In this document: one piece after another, positions 1 to 9,070 of the stretch
Position numbering within the stretch: position 1 is the stretch's first letter
Layout of the letters: each line of letters opens with the position of its first letter
NCBI RefSeq assembly: GCF_018449725.1
Contig: NZ_JAAVVC010000006.1
Location: forward strand, 295,650 to 359,649
Direction: 5' to 3'
Source of the DNA: Pseudomonas sp. dw_612
GTDB lineage: Bacteria; Pseudomonadota; Gammaproteobacteria; Pseudomonadales; Pseudomonadaceae
DNA length: 64,000 nucleotides
Position numbers and translations under genes: made by a program
The notes under the pieces: generated by a model
Databases searched by the model: none
What the model saw: only the letters and a program-made list of their open reading frames with translations
What the model was told of the DNA's origin: nothing

Positions 1-1239
1 CGGGCTTTTCGAGCCGCCACCGATCAGGCAGATGCTGCGACTTTGTAAGCCATTCTGGCGCAGCAGGTCCAGTCCGTAACGCAAACCGAAGGTGGTGCCC
101 TCGACGGCGGCGCGGCACAGGTTGGCCTGGGTCAGGTTGGTCATGGTCAGGCCGTGCAGGCTGCCGGTGGCGTGGGGCAGAGCGGGAACGCGTTCGCCGT
201 TGAGGAACGGCAGCATGCACACGCCGTCCGCACCAATCGGCGCATGGGCGACCAGATTGTTGAACTGTTCGATATCCAGCTCGAACAATTCGCGAATCAC
301 ACCGGTGGCATTGGTCAGGTTCATGGTGCAGATCAACGGCAACCAGCCTCCGCTTGACGAGCAGAACGTCGCGACCGAGGCGTCCGGGCTGACTTTGGGC
401 TGTTCCGAGTAGGCGTAGACCGTGCCGGAAGAGCCGAGGCTCATGGTGATCGCGCCGGGCTGAATGTTGCCGGTGCCAATGGCGCCCATCATGTTGTCGC
501 CGCCGCCGCTGGAGACCAGCGCTTGCGGGTTGATGCCCAGGTGCTCGGCGATGCTTGGCAGGATCGTGCCGACCGCTTGGTGCGCGTCGATCAGCTCCGG
601 CAGCGCGGCTTGCAGGCGTCCGGTGGAATCGATATCGCGCAGCAACTGCAAGTCCCACTGACGGGTGCGCACGTTGAAATAACCGGTGCCAGAGGCGTCG
701 CCGTATTCGCTGCAACTGCGGCCGGTCAGCCAATAGTTGAGGAAGTCGTGGGGCAGCAGAATGCGCGCGATGCGGGCGAAAATCTGTGGGTGTTGTTCTT
801 TGGTCCAGAGCAGTTTGGACACGGTGTAGCCCGGCGCAATGACGATGCCGAGGCGTTCCAGAGAGCCTTTCTCGCCGCCCAGATGCGCGAGCAGGCGGTC
901 GTTTTCCGGGGTGGACTCGGTGTCGCACCAGAGTTTGGCCGGGCGCAGCACCTGGCCTTGGTCGTCGAGCAGCACCAAACCGTGTTGCTGGCCGGAAACG
1001 CCGATGCCGAGGATGTCCTGGCCGTCGACGTTGGCGGCGAGCAGGGCGCGGCGGGTGGCCAGAGCGAAAGCTTCGAGCCATTGGTTGGTGTCTTGCTCGC
1101 GCCGGCCGTTGGCGCCGCTGATCAGCGTGTGGGAGGCGGCCCCCTGGCCCAGCACCTGACCGCTGACGGCATCGAGGATGATGGCTTTGGTGCCTTGGGT
1201 GCCGCAGTCGATGCCGAGGAATAGTTGTTGGTTTGCCAT
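1..1239 (-). CDS. mtlY: Xylulokinase, 3' end cut by window edge
   Basis: FGGY-family sugar kinase that phosphorylates D-xylulose with ATP, the step after arabitol oxidation in the P. fluorescens mannitol/arabitol operon. The frame is open from the ATG at 1239 down to base 1 (413 codons), so the C-terminus lies outside the window. The N-terminus reads MANQQLFLGIDCGTQGTKA, the phosphate-1 loop of FGGY kinases; further on 'SGQQHG', 'LPHDFLNYWLTG', 'GGGDNMMGAIGTG' and 'SLGSSGT' are all family hallmarks. It is the last visible gene of the mtl operon and is separated from mtlD by an unusual repeat array of almost 0.6 kb, which may lower its expression. The name mtlY rests on position; the xylulokinase family call is firm. 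Confidence 0.9.
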   Translation of the reverse strand, partial: MANQQLFLGIDCGTQGTKAIILDAVSGQVLGQGAASHTLISGANGRREQDTNQWLEAFALATRRALLAANVDGQDILGIGVSGQQHGLVLLDDQGQVLRPAKLWCDTESTPENDRLLAHLGGEKGSLERLGIVIAPGYTVSKLLWTKEQHPQIFARIARILLPHDFLNYWLTGRSCSEYGDASGTGYFNVRTRQWDLQLLRDIDSTGRLQAALPELIDAHQAVGTILPSIAEHLGINPQALVSSGGGDNMMGAIGTGNIQPGAITMSLGSSGTVYAYSEQPKVSPDASVATFCSSSGGWLPLICTMNLTNATGVIRELFELDIEQFNNLVAHAPIGADGVCMLPFLNGERVPALPHATGSLHGLTMTNLTQANLCRAAVEGTTFGLRYGLDLLRQNGLQSRSICLIGGGSKSP

Positions 1240-1277
1240 GGGATATCCAAAACGTTGAAAACGGGCCACGATCAAGA

Positions 1278-1809
1278 GCCACCCCTCACCCCAGCCCTCC
1301 CGAAACGTCGGACCGCCCCAAGGGGGAGAGGGGGAAAGGGAGCCGATCTCCATGCTTTTCAAACCTGAGTTCGACTCGAGGTTTCAGGTCGATGTATCTC
1401 GAAAAAACAACTCGGTCAGTCCCCGCTACCCCTTGGTGAGAGGGGGGGAAAGGGAGCCGATCTCCATGCTTTTCAAACCTGAGTTCGACTCGAGGTTTCA
1501 GGTCGATGTATCTCGAAAAAACAACTCGGTCAGCCCCCGCTACCCCTTGGTGAGAGGGGGGAAAGGGAGCCGATCTCCATGCTTTTCAAACCTGAGTTCG
1601 ACTCGAGGTTTCAGGTCGATGTATCTCGAAAAAACAACTCGGTCAGTCCCCGCTACCCCTTGGTGAGAGAGGGGGAAAGGGAGCCGATCTCCATGCTTTT
1701 CGAACCTGAGTTCGACTCGAGGTTTCAGGTCGATGTATCTCGAAAAAACAACTCGGTCAGTGTCCCCTCTACCCCTTGGGGAGAGGGTTAGGGTGAGGGG
1801 TGGTTCCCC
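1278..1809. repeat. Array of four 113-114 bp tandem repeats with inverted ends
   Basis: Four near-identical units run from about 1333 to 1787. The landmark ATGCTTTTC occurs at 1352, 1466, 1579 and 1693, giving periods of 114, 113 and 114 bp. Differences between units are few (a changed base at a Phe codon, one base in a G run), so the expansion looks recent. The flanks are roughly inverted copies of each other: 'CCACCCCTCACCC' near 1279 on the left and 'GGGTGAGGGGTGG' near 1791-1803 on the right, with a 'CCAAGGGGGAGAGGG'-like motif next to each. This suggests a short palindromic element whose central part has multiplied. It fills the mtlD-mtlY gap and no protein is proposed for it. Confidence 0.85.
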
Positions 1810-1825
1810 CTGACACTCAACCAAT

Positions 1826-3298
1826 CTAAGCCAACACCCGCTCCAATGTCCGCGTAACCCCCACTTCCCGCAAGCTGTTGCAGCACCATTCAAACGCCGC
1901 AACAAACTCTGGCGAACGCGGGATCGCGGTTCCGAAGATCTCTTCAACCTCCAGCAACCGCTGAGTAATCAACGCATCATCCGCCACCAGCGCCTGACAG
2001 AACGCCGCCCGTGGGTCCGGAATCGAGTAGGTCACGCCATTCTCATCCACGCCCTTCAAATACAAAGCCCAGGCTGCCACGACCAACGCCGCACGCTTGG
2101 TTTCCTGACCGTCGGCAATCAAACGGTTAAGCGTCGGCACGGTGAATTTCGGAAACTTCGACGAGCCGTCCGAACACACCCGCTCCAACTGATCGGCAAT
2201 CGCCTGGTTGGAAAAGCGCGCCACCAGGGTGTTCTTGTAATCCGTCAGATCGATCCCCGGCACCGGCGCCAGTTGCGGCGTGACGTCCAGGTCCATATAG
2301 GCGCGCATGTACTGCACGAACAGCGGGTCGTTCATGGTTTCGTGGACGAAGCGGTAACCCTTCAAGAACCCCAAATAGGTCAGGGCCAAGTGGCTGCCGT
2401 TAAGCAACTTGATCTTCATCTCTTCGTAGGGCGTGACGTCGTCGGTGAACTGCACGCCGACCTTTTCCCAGGCCGGGCGACCGTTGACGAACTTGTCTTC
2501 CAGCACCCATTGCACAAACGGTTCGCAGACCACCGGCCAGGCGTCGTCGACCGCGTGTTTGTCGTGCAGTTGCAGCTTGTGCTCGGTGCTGGTCATCGGC
2601 GTAATGCGGTCGACCATGGCGTTGGGGAAACTGACGTTCTGGTCGATCCAGTCCCGCAGATCGGCATCGCGCAGGGCAGCGAAGGCCAGCAGCGCCTTGC
2701 GGGTGACCGCGCCGTTGTGCGGCAGGTTATCGCAGGACATCAAAGTGAACGCTGGCGTACCGGCGGCGCGACGTTTGGCCAGCGCTGCGCAGAGGAAACC
2801 GAACACGGTTTTCGGTGCATTCGGGTGCGCCAGGTCATGCTGAATCAACGGCAGATGGGCCATGAATTCGCCGTTGCTGTCGTCGATGCAGTAACCGCCC
2901 TCGGTGATGGTCAGGGAGACGATGCGGATCTCGGGGCTGGCGAGTTTGTCGATCAGCGCGTCGGCGCCATCTTCGGCCAGCAACATGTCGCGAATCGAGC
3001 CGATCACCCGCACTTCAGCGTCGTCGTTGTCGCCCAGTTCAAACAAGGTGAACAGGTAATCCTGCTCCTTCAAATCGTCCCGGGCGCGGCGGTCTTCGGC
3101 GCGCAGGCCAACCCCGCAAATCGCCCAGTCCAGGCCTTCGCCGGTGTTCATCAACGCATCGGTGTAATACGCCTGATGCGCCCGATGAAAACCGCCGACG
3201 CCGATGTGGGCGATGCCTTGGCGCGTATCGCTCAGGGCGTAGGCGGGCAGCACCACCTCAGGCGCGAGGCGATGGAGGTTCTGTTTATTGAGTTTCAT
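1826..3298 (-). CDS. mtlD: Mannitol 2-dehydrogenase
   Basis: Cytoplasmic NAD-dependent polyol dehydrogenase (long-chain mannitol dehydrogenase family, metal-independent) that oxidises D-mannitol to D-fructose and accepts D-arabitol and sorbitol. The 490-aa length is normal for the family. The Rossmann dinucleotide loop 'IAHIGVGGFHRAHQ' lies near residue 30. The catalytic stretch 'KIKLLNGSH' contains the Lys, Asn and His that form the active site in the well-studied P. fluorescens enzyme. It starts 12 bp after the end of mtlK, so the two are co-transcribed. The product fructose needs a fructokinase, which is not in this window and may lie further downstream past mtlY. Confidence 0.96.
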   Translation of the reverse strand: MKLNKQNLHRLAPEVVLPAYALSDTRQGIAHIGVGGFHRAHQAYYTDALMNTGEGLDWAICGVGLRAEDRRARDDLKEQDYLFTLFELGDNDDAEVRVIGSIRDMLLAEDGADALIDKLASPEIRIVSLTITEGGYCIDDSNGEFMAHLPLIQHDLAHPNAPKTVFGFLCAALAKRRAAGTPAFTLMSCDNLPHNGAVTRKALLAFAALRDADLRDWIDQNVSFPNAMVDRITPMTSTEHKLQLHDKHAVDDAWPVVCEPFVQWVLEDKFVNGRPAWEKVGVQFTDDVTPYEEMKIKLLNGSHLALTYLGFLKGYRFVHETMNDPLFVQYMRAYMDLDVTPQLAPVPGIDLTDYKNTLVARFSNQAIADQLERVCSDGSSKFPKFTVPTLNRLIADGQETKRAALVVAAWALYLKGVDENGVTYSIPDPRAAFCQALVADDALITQRLLEVEEIFGTAIPRSPEFVAAFEWCCNSLREVGVTRTLERVLA

Positions 3299-3310
3299 CG
3301 CATAGTCTCG

Positions 3311-4414
<1,104 letters not shown>

Positions 4415-4462
4415 GATGATGGGCCTCCACGTGTTGTTATTCAGTTGAGCTGCGCGGCCTTG

Positions 4463-4555
4463 AAGATCAAAAGATCGCAGGCTGCGCCAGCTCCTACAGG
4501 GGATCGCGTGGATCGGGGGCTCTGTGTAGGAGCTGCCGAAGGCTGCGATCTTTTA
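4463..4555. repeat. REP-type inverted pair between mtlG and mtlK
   Basis: The left arm at about 4463-4501 reads 'AAAAGATCGCAGGCTGCGCC' then 'AGCTCCTACAGG'. The right arm at 4525-4554 reads 'TGTAGGAGCTGCCGAAGGC' then 'TGCGATCTTTT', its inverse. This is one of the common P. fluorescens intergenic repeat types. In the polycistronic mRNA it could fold into a stem between mtlG and mtlK. Confidence 0.85.
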
Positions 4556-4560
4556 GCGAT

Positions 4561-5391
4561 TCATTTCACAGCGCCAAACGACAGGCCGCGGACCAGTTGT
4601 TTCTGGCTGATCCAGCCAAAGATCAGGATCGGCGCGCACGCCAGGGTCGATACGGCCGACAACTTGGCCCAGAACAGGCCTTCGGGGCTTGAGTACGAGG
4701 CGATCAACGCGGTCAGTGGCGCGGCTTTGGACGAGGTCAGGTTCAAGGACCAGAACGCTTCGTTCCAGCACAGGATCAGCGACAGCAACACCGTGGAGGC
4801 CAGGCCACCCTTGGCGATCGGCAGCAGCACCCGGACCATTTCCTGCCACAGGGTTGCTCCGTCGAGGCGAGCGGCTTCGAGGATGTCTTTCGGGATGTCC
4901 TTGAAGTAGGTGTAAATCATCCAGACCACGATCGGCAGGTTGATCAGCGTGTAGATCACGATCAGCGCGATGCGGGTATCGAGCAGGCCGAAACTCTTGG
5001 CCAGCAGATAGATCGGCATCAGCACGCCCACCGGCGGCAGCATCTTGGTGGAGAGCATCCACAGCAAGGTGCCTTTGGTGCGTTTGGTTTCGTAGAACGC
5101 CATCGAGTAGGCCGCCGGCACCGCGATCAGCAGGCAAAGGGCCGTGGCGCTGAAGGAAATCACCACCGAGTTCCAGGCGAAGCTGAAGTAATCGCTGCGC
5201 TCATTGATGTGCAGGTAGTTTTCCAGCGTCGGCGTGAAAATGAACTGCGGCGGCGTGGCGAACGCGTCGATTTCGGTTTTGAAACTGGTCAGCACCATCC
5301 AGAAGATCGGGAAGAAGATCAGGATCGCGATGGCCCAGGCCAGGGTGCCGAGCAGCAAACTTTGCAGGCGGCGGGATTGTTGAAGAGTCAT
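4561..5391 (-). CDS. mtlG: Polyol ABC transporter permease (MalG type)
   Basis: Inner-membrane permease of the carbohydrate-uptake-1 family, partner of MtlF and MtlK. The 276-aa protein has a first membrane span near residues 15-35 ('LLGTLAWAIAILIFFPIFW') and several more, and carries the cytoplasmic EAA loop 'EAARLDGATLWQEMVRVLLP' that docks onto the ATPase. It begins 10 bp after the mtlF stop, so both permease halves are translated from adjacent sites. Confidence 0.95.
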   Translation of the reverse strand: MTLQQSRRLQSLLLGTLAWAIAILIFFPIFWMVLTSFKTEIDAFATPPQFIFTPTLENYLHINERSDYFSFAWNSVVISFSATALCLLIAVPAAYSMAFYETKRTKGTLLWMLSTKMLPPVGVLMPIYLLAKSFGLLDTRIALIVIYTLINLPIVVWMIYTYFKDIPKDILEAARLDGATLWQEMVRVLLPIAKGGLASTVLLSLILCWNEAFWSLNLTSSKAAPLTALIASYSSPEGLFWAKLSAVSTLACAPILIFGWISQKQLVRGLSFGAVK

Positions 5392-5401
5392 GGCGCAGGC
5401 C

Positions 5402-6328
5402 TCAGGCTTTGTCTGTCAGGTTTTTGCCGATCATGCGCACCAGCACGATGGCCGCGACGTTGGCAATCACCACCGCGATCAAACCGCCGGCGGACGCCAT
5501 GCCGACATCGAACTGCACCAGCGCCTGGTTGTAGATCAGGTAGGCGAGGTTGGTCGACGCGTATCCGGGGCCACCGTTGGTGGTGGTGAAGATTTCGGCA
5601 AACACGGAGAGCAGGAAAATCGTTTCGATCATCACCACCACCGCGATGGGACGCGCCAGGTGCGGCAGGGTCAGGTGCCAGAAGATCGCGACCGGGCCGG
5701 CACCGTCGAGGCGTGCGGCTTCTTTCTGTTCCTGGTCGAGGGACTGCATGGCGGTCATCAGGATCAGGATCGCGAAGGGCAGCCATTGCCAGGACACAAT
5801 GATGATGATCGACAGCAGCGGGTAGTGGGCCAGCCAGTCCACCGGTTGCGCGCCGAACAGTTTCCAGACGTAGGCGAGAATCCCCGACACCGGATGGAAA
5901 ATCAGGTTCTTCCAGATCAGCGCACCGACGGTGGGCATGATGAAGAATGGCGAAATCAGCATGACCCGCACAATGCCGCGACCGAGAAACTCACTGGCCT
6001 CCAGCAACGCACTGATCAACACGCCGAACACCACGCTGATCAGCAGCACACTGCCCACCAATAGCAACGTGTTGGTGGCGCCGGGCAGGAAACCCGAGTC
6101 GGTCAGGAAGTAGGTGAAGTTCTCCAGCCCCACGAACTCGTTCTCGCCGGGGTTGAGCAGGTTGTAGCGGATCACCGAGAAGTAGAGGGTCATGCCCAGC
6201 GGCACGATCATCCACAGCAGCAACATGGCTACCGAAGGACTGACCAGAAACCAGCCGGGGTTGGACAACCGGCTTTTACGCACCGGTTGGGGAATGTCCA
6301 TTTGAGCTTTGGCAGTTGAAATATTCAT
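5402..6328 (-). CDS. mtlF: Polyol ABC transporter permease (MalF type)
   Basis: Second permease half, 308 aa, with a cytoplasmic N-terminal tail before the first span at about residues 30-50 ('WFLVSPSVAMLLLWMIVPLG') and the EAA loop 'EAARLDGAGPVAIFWHLTLP'. It lies 151 bp downstream of mtlE across a REP pair and 10 bp upstream of mtlG. The order binding protein, MalF-like, MalG-like, ATPase, dehydrogenase is that of the P. fluorescens mtl operon. Confidence 0.95.
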   Translation of the reverse strand: MNISTAKAQMDIPQPVRKSRLSNPGWFLVSPSVAMLLLWMIVPLGMTLYFSVIRYNLLNPGENEFVGLENFTYFLTDSGFLPGATNTLLLVGSVLLISVVFGVLISALLEASEFLGRGIVRVMLISPFFIMPTVGALIWKNLIFHPVSGILAYVWKLFGAQPVDWLAHYPLLSIIIIVSWQWLPFAILILMTAMQSLDQEQKEAARLDGAGPVAIFWHLTLPHLARPIAVVVMIETIFLLSVFAEIFTTTNGGPGYASTNLAYLIYNQALVQFDVGMASAGGLIAVVIANVAAIVLVRMIGKNLTDKA

Positions 6329-6366
6329 GGCGTTAAAACCGATTCATGCAGACCTATGAAGATCCA

Positions 6367-6458
6367 ATGTGGGAGCGAGCTTGCTCGCGATGGCGGTGGA
6401 TCAGTCACCCACAGTGTTGAATGGGCGACCGTCATCGCGAGCAAGCTCGCTCCCACAT
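6367..6458. repeat. REP-type inverted pair between mtlE and mtlF
   Basis: Two inverted copies: 'ATGTGGGAGCGAGCTTGCTC' at 6367-6386 (continuing GCGAT) and the exact reverse complement ending 'GCTCGCTCCCACAT' at 6458. They sit just after the binding-protein gene in the operon. A stem here could shield the upstream mtlE message from 3' decay and help give more binding protein than permease; that effect is inferred. Confidence 0.9.
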
Positions 6459-6479
6459 AAGGCGGGAGCAGGTTGCGGG

Positions 6480-7790
6480 TTACTTGGGATAACCGGCGCG
6501 CTTCATCTCACGTTCGGTGGTTTGCTGGGCGGCGGCCAGGGCCTGGTCGACCGTGGTCTGGCCGATCAGCGCTGCCGAGAACGACTTGCCGACCTGCGTA
6601 CCGATGCCCTGGAATTCAGGAATGGTCACCAACTGAATGCCGATATAAGGCACAGGCTTGATGCTCGGCTTGCTCGGGTCGGCGACTTTCAGCGACTCGA
6701 GGGTCACTTTGGCGAACGGCGCGGCTTTCATGTAAGCGTCGCTGTAGGTCGAAGCCCGGGTACCTGGCGGCACGTTGGCGATGCCGTCTTTCTCGGCGAC
6801 CAGTGCGCCATATTCCTTGGAAGTGGCCCAGGCGCTGAAGGTTTTCGCTGCGTCCTTGGCCTTGGAACTGGTCGGAATCGCCAGCGCCCAGGAATACAAC
6901 CAGGCCGAGCCCTTGTCGGTGGTTTCGTGCGGTGCGTAGGTGAAACCCACGTGTTCGCTGACCTTGCTTTGGGTCTTGTCGGTGACGAACGAACCGGCGA
7001 CGCTGGCATCGACCCAGATTGCGCACTTGCCGCTGTTGAACAGCGCCAGGTTTTCGTTGAAGCCGTTGCTGGATGCGCCCGGCGGGCCGGATTTCTTCAT
7101 GGTGTCCACGTAGAAGTTCAGCGCGTTTTTCCACTCGGGACCGTTGAATTCAGGTTGCCATTTCTCATCGAACCAGCGCGCGCCAAAGGAGTTGGCGACG
7201 GTGGTGATCAGCGCCATGTTCTCGCCCCAACCGGCCTTGCCGCGCAGGCAGATGCCGTACTGCTCTTTATCTTTGTTGGTGAGTTTGCTGGCGAATTCGC
7301 TGATCTGGGTCCAGGTCGGGTGCTCCGGCATGGTCAGCCCGGCGTCCTTGAACAGGTCAGTGCGGTAATAGGTGATCGAACTTTCAGCGTAGAACGGCAG
7401 GGCGTACAGCGAACCCTTGACCGACAGACCTTCACGTACCGACGGGAACACATCGTCGAGGGCGTAGCTGGCCGGCAAGTCCTTCATGGGTTCCAGCCAA
7501 CCTTTGGCGCCCCAGAGTGCCGCTTCGTACATGCCGATGGTCAGCACATCAAACTGTCCGCCCTGGGTGGCGATGTCGGTGGTCAGGCGTTGGCGCAGGA
7601 CGTTTTCTTCGAGCACCACCCAATTGAGCTTGATGTCCGGATGCTCGGTCTCGAAGGTTTTCGAGAGCTTTTGCATGCGGATCATGTCGCTGTTGTTGAC
7701 GGTGGCGATGGTCAGGGTCTGAGCGCCGAGGCTGACGCTGCTGAGGGTCATGCAGGTGAGGGCAAGCAGAGCTTTTACAGAAGGTTGCAT
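6480..7790 (-). CDS. mtlE: Periplasmic polyol-binding protein
   Basis: Extracellular solute-binding protein family 1 that captures mannitol and related polyols in the periplasm for MtlFGK. The start is set at 7790: it is preceded by AAGGAG six bases upstream and gives a clean signal peptide (MQPSVKALLALTCMTLSSV, cleavage near SLGAQ). An ATG at 7871 is in frame, but it would put 27 extra residues before the signal peptide and lies close to the predicted transcription start. The mature protein is about 413 aa, normal for sugar-binding proteins. It is the first gene of the operon and is preceded by a recognisable promoter and probable MtlR sites. Confidence 0.95.
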   Translation of the reverse strand: MQPSVKALLALTCMTLSSVSLGAQTLTIATVNNSDMIRMQKLSKTFETEHPDIKLNWVVLEENVLRQRLTTDIATQGGQFDVLTIGMYEAALWGAKGWLEPMKDLPASYALDDVFPSVREGLSVKGSLYALPFYAESSITYYRTDLFKDAGLTMPEHPTWTQISEFASKLTNKDKEQYGICLRGKAGWGENMALITTVANSFGARWFDEKWQPEFNGPEWKNALNFYVDTMKKSGPPGASSNGFNENLALFNSGKCAIWVDASVAGSFVTDKTQSKVSEHVGFTYAPHETTDKGSAWLYSWALAIPTSSKAKDAAKTFSAWATSKEYGALVAEKDGIANVPPGTRASTYSDAYMKAAPFAKVTLESLKVADPSKPSIKPVPYIGIQLVTIPEFQGIGTQVGKSFSAALIGQTTVDQALAAAQQTTEREMKRAGYPK

Positions 7791-7845
7791 CGTGCACTCC
7801 TTTTCTGTACCCGGCGGGGCCAGAAGGACGGTTATTGTTTTTGTG

Positions 7846-7863
7846 TCTTCCTGCGCAGGAAGA
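7846..7863. other. 18-bp perfect palindrome in mtlE 5' leader
   Basis: TCTTCCTGCGCAGGAAGA is perfectly self-complementary. With the promoter placed at 7874-7902 (minus strand), transcription would begin near 7867, so this palindrome would occupy roughly the first 5-22 bases of the mtl transcript, about 55 bases before the ATG. It could be a protein-binding dyad or a 5'-end hairpin. Confidence 0.6.
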
Positions 7864-7873
7864 ATGTGCACTG

Positions 7874-7902
7874 ATTACAGCCTTCAATTGAGGTGCTGAC
7901 AA
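7874..7902 (-). promoter_or_regulatory. Probable sigma-70 promoter of the mtl operon
   Basis: Reading the minus strand, TTGTCA (7902-7897) is followed after exactly 17 bases by TGTAAT (7879-7874). Both hexamers are good matches to -35 and -10 boxes. The inferred start near 7867 leaves a leader of about 77 bases before mtlE. Confidence 0.6.
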
Positions 7903-7912
7903 ATCATCCGTA

Positions 7913-7939
7913 GCACTTTAATCGATACTTTTTTGCACT
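7913..7939 (-). promoter_or_regulatory. Candidate MtlR half-sites (AGTGC direct repeat)
   Basis: On the minus strand AGTGC occurs at 7939-7935 and again at 7917-7913, exactly 22 bp apart, two helical turns, the usual spacing of AraC-family half-sites. The nearer copy lies 10 bp upstream of the -35 box, where AraC-type activators touch RNA polymerase. Another AGTGC sits at 7872-7868. Assignment to MtlR is inferred from position and the neighbouring regulator gene. Confidence 0.45.
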
Positions 7940-8018
7940 GGGGTTTGGGGGGAGAGGCGGACGGAACGGTTATCTGGCGATTGGCCGGTATGGAATCCGT
8001 ATTGGTTTTTGGCTTTGG

Positions 8019-8084
8019 AGGAGTATGGCTTGCCCGCGATAGCGATCTCAAGAACGCCATCGCGGGCAAGCCATGCTCCTACAG
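8019..8084. repeat. REP-type inverted pair after mtlR
   Basis: 'AGGAGTATGGCTTGCCCGCG' at 8019-8038 is mirrored by 'CGCGGGCAAGCCATGCTCCT' at 8061-8080, followed by ACAG. It lies 9 bp beyond the mtlR stop and upstream of the mtlE promoter region, so it may insulate the two units. Confidence 0.88.
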
Positions 8085-8093
8085 AAAAAGCGT

Positions 8094-8999
8094 TTAACCG
8101 AGGTTTTGCTCAGTCAACCGCTGCACCGCCAACCGACGGTAATGGGAAGGGGTCATGCCCTTGAGTTGCTGAAAGCGTCGGTTGAAGTTGGAGATATTGT
8201 TGAAACCCGACTCGAAACATACATCGGTCACCGGTTTATCGCCGTCGGCCAGCAGTTCGCAAGATTTGCTGATCCGCAGGCGATTGACGAATTCGATAAA
8301 GCAGCGCCCGGTGGCTTGCTTGAACACCCGGCTGAAATACGTGGGTTTCATGCCCAGGTGTTCGGCGACTTCTTCCAGCGGCAGTTCCCGGGCGTAATGA
8401 GCGAAGATGTAATCCACCGCCCGGTTGGTGCGATCAACGTTATGTTCATCCGCCAGTTGCGCCGTTGTTGCTCCGGACAGCAATTGGTAATCGTCGGAAG
8501 CCGCCAGCAGCTCCAGCAAAATGAAAAAATGCCCGAGTCGGGTCACACCTTTGGTGTCGGCGATACGCTGCATCAAGGTCATGGCCTGGCGAATGGTGCG
8601 CTTGCAACGGAACTCGATGCCGTACTGGGCGCGTTCCAGCAACGGGGTGAGGGTCTTGAGTTCGGCAAACACCAGGTGGCCGCTGTCGAACAACTCGTCC
8701 GTAAAGTTGACCAGCATGTCCCGTTTGGGCACCACTTCGTCTTCGGCGATCTGGCTGATCCAGTTGTGGGGCAGGTTGGGGCCGGTCAGGAATAGCGTTT
8801 CCGGGTAGAAGTTACCGATGTAGTCGCCGATGAACACCTTGCCGGAACTGGCCACGATCAGGTGCAGCTCGTATTCCTTGTGAAAATGCCAGCGCACCAG
8901 CGGGCACGGAAAACCATGCTGGCGATAGATGATGGACAACCCGTTATGGTCGTCCATCAACTCGTAGGAAGGATCGGTGATTCTGGCGGATCGGCTCAT
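8094..8999 (-). CDS. mtlR: AraC-family activator of the mannitol operon
   Basis: Transcription activator of mtlE-F-G-K-D-Y in response to polyols. The 301-aa protein has an N-terminal cupin-like sensor half ('WHFHKEYELHLIV', residues about 30-45) and a C-terminal double helix-turn-helix of AraC type, with 'LPLEEVAEHLGMKPTYFSRV' as the first HTH and 'TDVCFESGFNNISNFNRRF' as the second. Position directly upstream of mtlE on the same strand matches P. fluorescens mtlR. A REP pair separates its stop from the mtlE promoter, so it is probably an independent transcript. Confidence 0.93.
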   Translation of the reverse strand: MSRSARITDPSYELMDDHNGLSIIYRQHGFPCPLVRWHFHKEYELHLIVASSGKVFIGDYIGNFYPETLFLTGPNLPHNWISQIAEDEVVPKRDMLVNFTDELFDSGHLVFAELKTLTPLLERAQYGIEFRCKRTIRQAMTLMQRIADTKGVTRLGHFFILLELLAASDDYQLLSGATTAQLADEHNVDRTNRAVDYIFAHYARELPLEEVAEHLGMKPTYFSRVFKQATGRCFIEFVNRLRISKSCELLADGDKPVTDVCFESGFNNISNFNRRFQQLKGMTPSHYRRLAVQRLTEQNLG

Positions 9000-9070
9000 G
9001 GCAGGGCACTTTTTTTGTTATTGCACCGTGATGATGCCTCTTTCACGGCCGACAGCGCCAGCGTCTCGAC

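Noticed and set aside
1352..1947. Open frames running through the 114-bp repeat array on both strands
   Set aside because: They repeat the same peptide per unit, lack plausible starts and similarity, and change frame where units are 113 rather than 114 bp; they are by-products of repeated DNA.
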